Part shown: positions 56,941 to 64,000 of the stretch, piece by piece
Layout: each line of letters opens with the position of its first letter
How positions within the stretch are numbered: position 1 is the stretch's first letter
Source: Ectothiorhodospira shaposhnikovii
Lineage (GTDB): Bacteria > Pseudomonadota > Gammaproteobacteria > Ectothiorhodospirales > Ectothiorhodospiraceae
Direction: 5' to 3'
Assembly (NCBI RefSeq): GCF_022227765.1
Contig: NZ_JAJMLZ010000003.1
Span: forward strand, 62,001-126,000
DNA length: 64,000 nucleotides
Position numbers and translations under genes: made by a program
Notes under the pieces: model-generated
Told to the model about the DNA's origin: nothing
Databases searched by the model: none
The model's input: only the letters and a program-made list of their open reading frames with translations

Positions 56941-58959
56941 ATGGACTCATGTTTCCAGCTCAAGACCTCATACACGCCGGCCGGTGACCAGCCTGCCGCC
57001 ATCGCGCAGTTGCTCGACGGCCTGGATGCCGGGCTGGCCCACCAGACCCTGTTGGGGGTGACCGGTTCCGGCAAGACCTTCACCATTGCCAACGTCATCC
57101 AGCGCGCCCAGCGCCCGGCCATCATCCTGGCCCCGAACAAGACCCTGGCGGCCCAGCTCTACGGAGAGATGAAGGAGTTCTTCCCGGACAACGCAGTGGA
57201 GTATTTCGTCTCGTACTATGACTACTATCAGCCGGAGGCCTATGTCCCGTCTTCGGACACCTTCATCGAGAAGGACTCCGCCATCAACGATCACATCGAG
57301 CAGATGCGCCTGTCCGCCACCCGCGCCCTGCTGGAGCGGCGGGATGCCATCATCGTTGCCAGCGTGTCCGCCATCTACGGTCTGGGGGACCCCCGGGCCT
57401 ACCTGCAGATGGTGCTGCACCTCAAGCGCGGCGATGTCATCGACCAGCGCCTGATCCTGCGCCGATTGGCGGAACTGCAGTACACCCGCAACGATCTGGA
57501 CCTCAAGCGGGGTACCTACCGGGTGCGGGGCGAGGTCATCGACATCCACCCGGCGGAGTCGGACCGGGAAGCGGTGCGCATCGAGCTCTTCGACGAGGAG
57601 ATCGAGCAGCTCTCCTATTTTGATCCCCTCACCGGGGAAGTGCTGCGCCGGGTGCCGCGCCTGACCATCTACCCCAAGACCCACTATGCCACCCCCCGGG
57701 AGACCCTGCTGGCGGCCATCGAGCAGATCAAGGATGAACTGCGGGACCGCCTGGAGGTGCTGCGCCGGGCGGATCAACTGGTGGAGGCCCAGCGCCTGGA
57801 ACAGCGCACCCGGTTCGATCTGGAGATGATGCTGGAGCTGGGCTACTGTTCGGGGATCGAGAACTACTCCCGTTACCTGTCCGGGCGTAACGCCGGTGAA
57901 CCGCCGCCCTGTTTCTTCGACTACCTGCCCGATGACGCCATCCTGGTCATCGACGAGAGTCACGTCACCGTGCCCCAGCTGGGGGCCATGTACAAGGGGG
58001 ACCGGTCCCGCAAGGAGACCCTGGTGCAATACGGCTTCCGGTTGCCGTCCGCCCTGGATAACCGGCCGTTGCGTTTCGAGGAGTTCGAGGCCCTTTCACC
58101 CCAGACCCTCTTCGTCTCCGCCACGCCCGGCCCTTATGAACAGGAGAAGGCCGGTCAGGTGGTGGAGCAGGTGGTGCGTCCCACCGGACTGGTGGACCCG
58201 GAGGTGGAGGTGCGACCCGTCTCGACCCAGGTGGATGACGTGCTGTCCGAGATCCGGCTGCGGGTGAAGGCCAACGAGCGGGTCCTGATCACGACCCTGA
58301 CCAAGCGCATGGCCGAGGACCTCACCGATTATCTGGGGGAACACGGGGTTCGGGTGCGTTACCTGCATTCGGACATTGACACCGTGGAGCGGGTGGAGAT
58401 CATACGCGATCTGCGTCTGGGAGAATTCGACGTGCTGGTGGGGATCAACCTGTTGCGGGAAGGGCTGGACATGCCGGAGGTGTCCCTGGTGGCGATCCTG
58501 GATGCGGACAAGGAAGGCTTCCTGCGTTCGGAGCGTTCCCTGATCCAGACCATCGGCCGGGCGGCCCGCAATCTCAACGGCAAGGCCATCCTGTATGCGG
58601 ACACCATCACCGGCTCCATGCGTCGGGCCATGGACGAAACGGCCCGCCGCCGGGACAAGCAGATCGCCCACAATCAGGCCCATGGCATCACGCCGAGGGG
58701 GGTGCAAAAGCGCATCGCCGATATCATGGAAGGGGCCTATGCCGGCGGCGCCATGGCCACGCCGAAACGCCATGCCAAGGTGGCCGAGGAGGAGGCACGC
58801 TACGGACGGCTGTCGCCCCGGGACACGCTCAAGGAGATCAGTCGCCTGGAGGCACGCATGCTTGAGCATGCCCGTAATCTGGAATTTGAAGAAGCGGCCC
58901 GCCTGCGGGACGAAGTTGCGCGTCTGCGCGAGGGGATGTTGGGGGTGGTGGAGTCATGA
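56941..58959 (+). CDS. uvrB: UvrABC excision repair subunit B
   Basis: A 672-aa DNA-damage recognition helicase-like protein. Walker [16 protein letters not shown], the beta-hairpin region [20 protein letters not shown], helicase motif [19 protein letters not shown] and motif [15 protein letters not shown] are all present. The C-terminal UVR domain ([20 protein letters not shown]) that contacts UvrC is intact. No strong ribosome binding site precedes ATG 56941. Its stop overlaps the start of the L,D-transpeptidase gene by four bases. Confidence 0.97.
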   Translation: MDSCFQLKTSYTPAGDQPAAIAQLLDGLDAGLAHQTLLGVTGSGKTFTIANVIQRAQRPAIILAPNKTLAAQLYGEMKEFFPDNAVEYFVSYYDYYQPEAYVPSSDTFIEKDSAINDHIEQMRLSATRALLERRDAIIVASVSAIYGLGDPRAYLQMVLHLKRGDVIDQRLILRRLAELQYTRNDLDLKRGTYRVRGEVIDIHPAESDREAVRIELFDEEIEQLSYFDPLTGEVLRRVPRLTIYPKTHYATPRETLLAAIEQIKDELRDRLEVLRRADQLVEAQRLEQRTRFDLEMMLELGYCSGIENYSRYLSGRNAGEPPPCFFDYLPDDAILVIDESHVTVPQLGAMYKGDRSRKETLVQYGFRLPSALDNRPLRFEEFEALSPQTLFVSATPGPYEQEKAGQVVEQVVRPTGLVDPEVEVRPVSTQVDDVLSEIRLRVKANERVLITTLTKRMAEDLTDYLGEHGVRVRYLHSDIDTVERVEIIRDLRLGEFDVLVGINLLREGLDMPEVSLVAILDADKEGFLRSERSLIQTIGRAARNLNGKAILYADTITGSMRRAMDETARRRDKQIAHNQAHGITPRGVQKRIADIMEGAYAGGAMATPKRHAKVAEEEARYGRLSPRDTLKEISRLEARMLEHARNLEFEEAARLRDEVARLREGMLGVVES

Positions 58960-60167
58960 AGTGTAGAAGCGTGTCTGCCCTGGCCCTGCTGGGAGCATGG
59001 GCATGGAGTCTTTCCGCCGGCCTGGGGGCAACGACCCTGTCGCTGCAACCGGGCTCGGATCTGGTGGGCGAGTTGCGGCATGTGGAGGCCCGCCATGAAC
59101 ACACCCTGATCGACATTGCCCGCAGTCATCAGGTGGGGTTCGAGGCCATCCGCAATGCCAACCCGGACCTCAATACCTGGATTCCCGGCGAAGGGGCCAG
59201 AGTATTGCTGCCGCTGCAGTTCGTGCTGCCGGACGCACCCCGTCGAGATATCGTCATCAACCTGCCGGAGATGCGACTTTATTATTTTTCCGCCGACGGC
59301 AAGCAGGTGATGTCCTATCCCGTCAGCATCGGGCGCATGGACTGGGATACTCCCCTGGGTACCCTGAAGATCACCGAAAAGCGTGAAAATCCCACCTGGA
59401 CGCCGCCCCGGTCGGTACGGGAGTCCTACGCGGCCCAGGGCAAGAGCCTGCCGGCGGTGGTGCCGCCAGGGCCGGACAACCCCTTGGGTGAGTTCGCCAT
59501 GCGGCTGAGCCGTCCCAGTTACCTGATCCACGGCACCAACTGGTCCACCGGCATCGGCATGCGCGCGACCCACGGCTGCATCCGCATGGACAATAACGAC
59601 ATCCGCACCCTCTATGGCCGGGTGCCGGTGGGGACATCCGTCAATATCGTCAACCAGCCCTTCAAGGCCGGCTGGAAGGGGGATGTCCTGTACCTGGAGG
59701 CCCATCCGCCCCTGGAAGAGTTCAAGGCGGATCACAGCATCACTCCGGCGATCCAGCGCATCATGGCGGCGGTGGGTGAGAAGCCCGCCCGGGTGGACTG
59801 GACACGGGTGCGTGAGGTGGCCGAGGCCGCCACCGGCGTACCCCAGCCCGTGGGCTACCGGGGGGAACTGACGGCCTTGCCGGAGTTGCGTCTGGGGCAG
59901 CGTCCCGCGGTGGCGCCGGAAGCCGATGCCGGTGACTGGTTCGTGCAGATGGGCAGTTTCAGCGAGGTGGACCGCGCCCGGGTGTTGAGCGCCAGGCTGG
60001 AGCAGGAGGGCTTTCCCGTCAATGTCTCCCAGTTCAGCAAGGGCGAGCGACCAATGTACCGCGTGTTACTGGGGCCGGTGCAGGACCGGGCCGCCGCCAC
60101 CGACCTGGGCGAGCAAGTGGCCCGCCGGATGCTGATCGAAGGGATGGTGATACAGTTGCCGCGATAA
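58956..60167 (+). CDS. L,D-transpeptidase with LysM-like and SPOR domains
   Basis: A 403-aa periplasmic cell-wall enzyme. A signal peptide (about 1-25) is followed by a LysM-like peptidoglycan-binding region (about 40-90), the YkuD catalytic domain (about 97-235) with [10 protein letters not shown] and the nucleophile Cys208 in THGCIRM, and a C-terminal SPOR domain (about 325-403, [20 protein letters not shown]) that targets septal peptidoglycan. The family forms 3-3 crosslinks or attaches lipoprotein. It overlaps the uvrB stop by four bases. The combination with SPOR is less usual. Confidence 0.92.
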   Translation: MKCRSVSALALLGAWAWSLSAGLGATTLSLQPGSDLVGELRHVEARHEHTLIDIARSHQVGFEAIRNANPDLNTWIPGEGARVLLPLQFVLPDAPRRDIVINLPEMRLYYFSADGKQVMSYPVSIGRMDWDTPLGTLKITEKRENPTWTPPRSVRESYAAQGKSLPAVVPPGPDNPLGEFAMRLSRPSYLIHGTNWSTGIGMRATHGCIRMDNNDIRTLYGRVPVGTSVNIVNQPFKAGWKGDVLYLEAHPPLEEFKADHSITPAIQRIMAAVGEKPARVDWTRVREVAEAATGVPQPVGYRGELTALPELRLGQRPAVAPEADAGDWFVQMGSFSEVDRARVLSARLEQEGFPVNVSQFSKGERPMYRVLLGPVQDRAAATDLGEQVARRMLIEGMVIQLPR

Positions 60168-60185
60168 GGACGTGCCGAACCCGTC

Positions 60186-60250
60186 ACTCCCGCGAAGGCG
60201 GGAGTCCAGGGTTTTCACTCCGTGGCCTGGATTCCCGCTTTCGCGGGAAT
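60186..60250. repeat. Paired-palindrome intergenic repeat, copy 2
   Basis: ACTCCCGC-GAAG-GCGGGAGT (60186-60205) and ATTCCCGC-TTTC-GCGGGAAT (60231-60250), both perfect, matching the unit at 47432-47498. It sits just after the L,D-transpeptidase stop. Confidence 0.8.
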
Positions 60251-60502
60251 GACGTGTTGGGGGTGTCTCCGGGCGCTGTATGTGGCCAAGAGTGGGGGAA
60301 AGGGACCGGGTGAGAGTGGAGTGGGGCTGTTCCGCGTTGATGCAATCATGCTGATATGGCATAACGGTTCTGTGACCGATTACCGGTTTTGACATCCCCG
60401 CCCCAAGGAGCTCCAGCCCACATGGATTGTCACCCCCACCAATCTCCCACCATCTGCTGAACCGGCCCCAGGTTGCCGGGTAATGCCCATGGGAAACGCG
60501 CC
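60251..60502. other. Gap before the restriction-modification locus
   Basis: About 250 bases without a supported gene. I see no clear sigma-70 promoter, terminator or attachment site. A GGGAAA ribosome binding site for hsdM lies at its end. It marks the boundary between core genes and the mobile defence locus. Confidence 0.5.
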
Positions 60503-62482
60503 ATGAACACCGAAAACCACACCCAACTCGCCGCCTTCATCTGGTCCGTGGCGGACCTGCTGCGGGGGGATTTCAAACAGTCCCAGTACGGTCGCATCAT
60601 CCTGCCCTTCACCCTGCTGCGGCGCCTGGAGTGTGTATTGGAACCCACCCGGGCCAACGTACTCAGCACCGCCCAGGAACACCAGAGCAAACCCGATGCG
60701 GTGCGCGAGAAACTGCTGCTCCGGGCGGCGGATCAGCCCTTTTTCAATGCCTCGCCCCTGACCCTGGGCACATTGTCCGATACCCAGACCGGCGATGACC
60801 TGATGCGCTACGTGCAGTCGTTCAGCGGAGATGCCCGGGAGATCTTCGAGCACCTGGAGTTCGAGGGGTTTATCCAGCAACTGAGCGCCAACAACCTGCT
60901 CTATCAGGTGGTGCAGCGCTTCGCCGCCATCGACCTGAGTCCGCAACAGCTCTCCAACTACGGCATGGGGCTGGTGTTCGAGGAACTGATCCGCAAGTTC
61001 GCGGAAAGCTCCAACGAAACCGCCGGGGAGCACTTCACCCCCAGGGACATCGTGCATCTGACCACCTCCCTGATCCTCACCGGTCAGGAAGACCGGCTGC
61101 AACCGCACCGGATCGTCACCGTCTATGACCCAACAGCAGGGACGGGGGGATTTCTCTCCGAGAGTGATGAGTACATCCAACAGGTCAGTCAGGGCGTGAC
61201 CGTCTCCCTGCATGGCCAGGAACTCAACCCGGAGTCCTACGCCATCTGCAAGGCGGACATGCTCATCAAGGGCCAGGCGGTGGAGCAGATCAAGCTGGGC
61301 AACACCCTTTCCGACGACCAGCTGGCGGGCGAACGCTTCGACATCATGCTCTCCAATCCTCCCTTTGGCGTGGAATGGAAGAAGGTCCAGAAGGCGATCA
61401 CCGACGAGCACACGCAGAAGGGCTTTGATGGGCGCTTCGGTCCCGGTCTGCCCAGGGTGTCCGATGGCTCTCTGCTCTTTCTGATGCATCTGGTGAGCAA
61501 GATGCGCCCCCGCCAGGAGGGTGGATCACGCATCGGCATCATCCTCAACGGCTCGCCCCTGTTCACCGGGGGAGCCGGCAGCGGGGAATCGGAAATCCGC
61601 CGCTACCTGCTGCAGCACGACCTGGTGGAGGCCATCATCGGCCTGCCCACCGATATGTTCTATAACACCGGCATTGCCACCTATGTGTGGATTCTCTCCA
61701 ATGACAAGCCCGCCGAGCGCCGGGGCAAGGTGCAACTGATCAACGCCACCGGTCGGGCCAGCAAGATGCGCAAGTCCCTGGGCAGCAAGCGCCAGTATGT
61801 GGCCGATGGCGACATCAACGAGATCGTGCGCCTGTATGGCGCCTTTGGGGAGGCGGAAGAAAGCCGGATCTTCCCGGTGGAGGCCTTCGGCTACCGGCGC
61901 ATCACCGTGGAACGTCCGCTGCGGCTGAACTTCCAGGCCAGCCCGGAGCGCATCCAGCGACTGCTGGAGGAAAAGCCGATTCAGAAGCTCGATGGCACCA
62001 CCCGCCTGGGTGTCCAGGCCGCCTGCGAGCGGCTGGGTGTCGAACGGGTCTACACCCACCGCGATGCCTTCCTGAAGGATCTCAAGGCGGCGCTGAAGGC
62101 GCTGGACCTGAAACTGGGCGCTCCCGTCATGAAGGCCATTCAGGGTGCCTTGTCCGAGCGCGACCCCGAGGCGAGCATCTGCACCGACAACCAGGGCAAC
62201 CCGGAGCCGGACACCAGCCTGCGGGACAATGAGAACGTGCCCCTGGGTGAATCCGTGTTCGACTATTTTGAGCGGGAGGTGAAGCCCCACGTCCCCGATG
62301 CCTGGATCGACGAGAGCAAGCGCGACCTGCTGGACGGGGAGATCGGCATTGTCGGCTTCGAGATCCCCTTCAACCGTCACTTCTACAAGTTCATCCCGCC
62401 GCGTCCGCTGGAGGAGATCGACGCGGATCTGAAGGCCTGCACGGACCGGATCAAGCGGATGATTGAGGAGTTGTCGGCGTGA
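60503..62482 (+). CDS. hsdM: Type I restriction-modification DNA methyltransferase subunit
   Basis: A 659-aa N6-adenine methylase. The N-terminal helical domain ([20 protein letters not shown]) is followed by the SAM motif DPTAGTGGF at 209-217 and the catalytic NPPF at 285-288. It is longer than classic HsdM, with a C-terminal extension of a type common in this subgroup. ATG 60503 has GGGAAA six bases upstream; the in-frame upstream codon is less likely. Next come an AbiF-like gene and hsdS; an hsdR is expected to the right of the window. Confidence 0.95.
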   Translation: MNTENHTQLAAFIWSVADLLRGDFKQSQYGRIILPFTLLRRLECVLEPTRANVLSTAQEHQSKPDAVREKLLLRAADQPFFNASPLTLGTLSDTQTGDDLMRYVQSFSGDAREIFEHLEFEGFIQQLSANNLLYQVVQRFAAIDLSPQQLSNYGMGLVFEELIRKFAESSNETAGEHFTPRDIVHLTTSLILTGQEDRLQPHRIVTVYDPTAGTGGFLSESDEYIQQVSQGVTVSLHGQELNPESYAICKADMLIKGQAVEQIKLGNTLSDDQLAGERFDIMLSNPPFGVEWKKVQKAITDEHTQKGFDGRFGPGLPRVSDGSLLFLMHLVSKMRPRQEGGSRIGIILNGSPLFTGGAGSGESEIRRYLLQHDLVEAIIGLPTDMFYNTGIATYVWILSNDKPAERRGKVQLINATGRASKMRKSLGSKRQYVADGDINEIVRLYGAFGEAEESRIFPVEAFGYRRITVERPLRLNFQASPERIQRLLEEKPIQKLDGTTRLGVQAACERLGVERVYTHRDAFLKDLKAALKALDLKLGAPVMKAIQGALSERDPEASICTDNQGNPEPDTSLRDNENVPLGESVFDYFEREVKPHVPDAWIDESKRDLLDGEIGIVGFEIPFNRHFYKFIPPRPLEEIDADLKACTDRIKRMIEELSA

Positions 62483-62529
62483 GGCGGTCGCAGAGAATAG
62501 TGGACGATGTTTGCCTTGCTCTTTCTGGG

Positions 62530-62633
62530 TTGACAGCGGACGTCAATACTGGTAGCGTCCACCTTAACAACACCCCCCAAGCCTATCCCGCAGTCCGCTG
62601 CGGTGACGCTCAAACCGGGGGGTTACTTTTTTT
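62530..62633 (+). ncRNA. Candidate promoter and small structured RNA upstream of AbiF-like gene
   Basis: Promoter-like TTGACA at 62530-62535, 17-base spacer, TAGCGT at 62553-62558 (weak -10). Downstream, nested hairpins: ACCCCCC (62572-62578) with GGGGGGT (62617-62623), enclosing CCGCA/TGCGG (62588-62603). A run of seven T follows at 62627-62633, so this reads as a terminator-ended short RNA of roughly 70 bases, 12 bases before the AbiF-like ATG. A further pairing GTGGACG (62500-62506) with CGTCCAC (62556-62562) is possible if transcription begins earlier. AbiF genes are known to be preceded by a structured non-coding RNA; identity with that class is inferred, not shown. Confidence 0.5.
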
Positions 62634-62645
62634 CGGGTGGTGGTA

Positions 62646-63578
62646 ATGCGTTACGACAAGCCACCCACATCCATTGACGAGCAGATCGCGCTGTTGGTGG
62701 ACAGAGGCATGTATGTGCCCTCTGCTGAACGTGCTGCACACTATCTTCGCCATATCGGCTACTATCGCCTCAGCGCCTACTGGCTGCCCTTCGAACATCC
62801 CCCGGCCACGCAAGGCCAACGGTCTCACCGATTTCTGAATGAAGTCTCGTTCGATGACGTACTGGCCCGGTACGTCTTTGATCGGGAGTTGCGGTTGCTC
62901 TGTCTGGAGGCGCTGGAGCGTATTGAGGTCTCCATCCGTGCATCTTGGGTCAATGCGCTCGCTCTGAGGCATGGTCCCCATGCCTACCTTGATTCTACCC
63001 ATTTCAAATGCGCCTATGAACACGCCGGGCAGGTGGCCAAGGCAGCCAGCGATATGGGGCGGAGTAGCGAAGTGTTCATTGAGCACTACCGGGGGAAATA
63101 TTCCGATCCAGGGCTACCACCAATATGGGTGATGGCGGAGACGCTCAGCTTCGGTGCGCTTTCCAAGTGGATTCAGAGTACTCGGGAAACCAATATCCAG
63201 AAAGAGGTGATGCATCACCTAAGGCTTCCGACGGTCGAGATCGTTCACGGTGTTTTTCATAACCTGAGCCAGCTACGCAACGTCTGCGCACACCACTCCC
63301 GCTTGTGGAATCGGCGTTTTCCCAAGAAGTACCCTCACATAAGGAAGATCCCCGATCTGCTTCATCCGGAGACCGAGGGAGAGGAGGCCCGCTATATCCG
63401 CAACCACTTGGTCATGCTTCGATACCTCATGCTGGTGATCAACCCCGGTACCTCCTGGCCACAAAGACTGTGTGACCTTCTGCAGCTGCAACCCAGTGGA
63501 ACCATCGCTGCCATGCGCCTACCCGACAACTGGCTCGAACTTCTGCAACCCACTTCACTTGGGGGGCATCGAAAATGA
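62646..63578 (+). CDS. Abi_2/AbiF-like HEPN abortive-infection protein
   Basis: A 310-aa protein of the Abi_2 (AbiD/AbiF) family. The N terminus carries the family pattern (SIDEQIALLVDRGM, LRHIGYYRLSAYWLPF); the C-terminal half has the HEPN ribonuclease motif R-x4-H at Arg211-His216 within LRNVCAHHSRLWNRRF. Family members block phage growth, probably by cutting RNA. It lies inside the type I R-M operon: 163 bases after hsdM, and its stop overlaps the hsdS ATG by four bases. ATG 62646 is chosen over the upstream GTG because GGTGG lies just before it. The T-tract of an upstream terminator-like hairpin ends 12 bases before the start, so its expression may depend on read-through. Confidence 0.88.
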   Translation: MRYDKPPTSIDEQIALLVDRGMYVPSAERAAHYLRHIGYYRLSAYWLPFEHPPATQGQRSHRFLNEVSFDDVLARYVFDRELRLLCLEALERIEVSIRASWVNALALRHGPHAYLDSTHFKCAYEHAGQVAKAASDMGRSSEVFIEHYRGKYSDPGLPPIWVMAETLSFGALSKWIQSTRETNIQKEVMHHLRLPTVEIVHGVFHNLSQLRNVCAHHSRLWNRRFPKKYPHIRKIPDLLHPETEGEEARYIRNHLVMLRYLMLVINPGTSWPQRLCDLLQLQPSGTIAAMRLPDNWLELLQPTSLGGHRK

Positions 63579-64000
63579 GCTTTCCGAAATATCCCGAGTA
63601 CAAGGATTCCGGGGTGGAGTGGCTGGGGGAAGTGCCGGCGCATTGGTCAGTTAGGCGGATTCGGTACGTAGCAGATATCAATCCGTCAAAATCCGAAGCA
63701 CGATCATTAGCGGGCAATAAGAAAGTCAGTTTTATCCCCATGGAATCGGTGGGGGAAGACGGTACGCTTGACTTAAAACATGTGCGTCCACTGGAAGAAG
63801 TTATCGACGGATATACCTATGTTCGTGATGGTGACGTCACTTTCGCCAAGATCACGCCTTGCTTTGAGAACGGTAAAGCCGCTTTGATGGAAGGGCTGGA
63901 GTCGGGTATTGGCTTCGCCACCACGGAATTGACTGTTCTTCGGCCAAAACCGAAATGCTCAACCGGCGAATTCCTTTTTCGTGTTGTCCATTCAGGGCCT
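63575..64000 (+). CDS. hsdS: Type I restriction specificity subunit, partial
   Basis: The first 142 residues of a DNA-recognition subunit; the frame is open to the window end. The start FPKYPEYKDSGVEWLGEVPAHW is a classic HsdS opening, followed by the first target-recognition domain (RDGDVTFAKITPCFENGKAA). ATG 63575 overlaps the AbiF-like stop (ATGA), so synthesis is coupled to that gene. The base composition is less GC-rich than in the core genes, as often seen in exchanged specificity genes. Confidence 0.93.
   Translation, partial: MSFPKYPEYKDSGVEWLGEVPAHWSVRRIRYVADINPSKSEARSLAGNKKVSFIPMESVGEDGTLDLKHVRPLEEVIDGYTYVRDGDVTFAKITPCFENGKAALMEGLESGIGFATTELTVLRPKPKCSTGEFLFRVVHSGP

Overview
The window reads as chromosome from an anoxygenic purple bacterium of the Gammaproteobacteria, most likely a purple sulfur bacterium of the Ectothiorhodospiraceae/Chromatiales type. 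The evidence is a bacteriochlorophyll a photosynthesis gene cluster (bchFNB, bchM, lhaA, puhABC, puhE, bchJ, aerR, ppsR, bchG, bchP) directly joined to a typical gammaproteobacterial housekeeping run (ubiG, gyrA-serC-serA-pheA-hisC-tyrA-aroA-cmk-rpsA-ihfB-lapAB-pyrF). The genus is inference. The DNA is GC-rich and densely coded on both strands.

Layout. 1-670: non-coding, highly structured DNA that looks like a decayed IS200/IS605-type element, ending just before glgC. 671-5258: glycogen/alpha-glucan genes (glgC, a GH57 glucanase, malQ). 5243-8854: a large PAS/GAF/GGDEF/EAL c-di-GMP protein on the minus strand. 8875-18106: minus-strand photosynthesis operon bchF-bchN-bchB-(gap)-bchM-lhaA-puhA-puhB-puhC-puhE-bchJ. 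bchH and bchL, usually found between bchB and bchM, are absent. 18107-18353: divergent control region with two overlapping PpsR-like palindromes, each lying on a -35 box. 18354-24578: aerR, ppsR, bchG, bchP, a small membrane ORF and type 2 idi. ppsR is broken by a perfect 55-bp tandem duplication that shifts its frame. 24731-31091: DUF2189 membrane protein, alpha/beta hydrolase, gph, ubiG, and the methylthioadenosine pair mtaD/mtnA. 31249-47345: the housekeeping superoperon through galU. 47584-60167: an unrecognised 634-aa membrane protein, msrPQ, a dihaem cytochrome c peroxidase, a TonB receptor, a GDSL lipoprotein, tRNA-Asn, an aminotransferase, uvrB and an L,D-transpeptidase. 60503-64000: a type I restriction-modification locus, hsdM - Abi_2/AbiF-like HEPN gene - hsdS (cut by the window edge).

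How it fits together. BchNB, BchF, BchM, BchJ, BchG and BchP cover several steps from protoporphyrin to phytylated bacteriochlorophyll. Idi supplies isoprenoid, and LhaA/PuhBCE help build LH1 and the reaction centre around PuhA. AerR/PpsR would normally repress this set in air; as read here PpsR cannot be made full length, so the cluster may be de-repressed. The two most notable observations are the ppsR duplication and the AbiF-like HEPN gene inside the restriction operon, preceded by a promoter-like sequence and a nested hairpin with a T-tract. That arrangement matches an RNA-antitoxin/HEPN-toxin module embedded in a type I R-M system.
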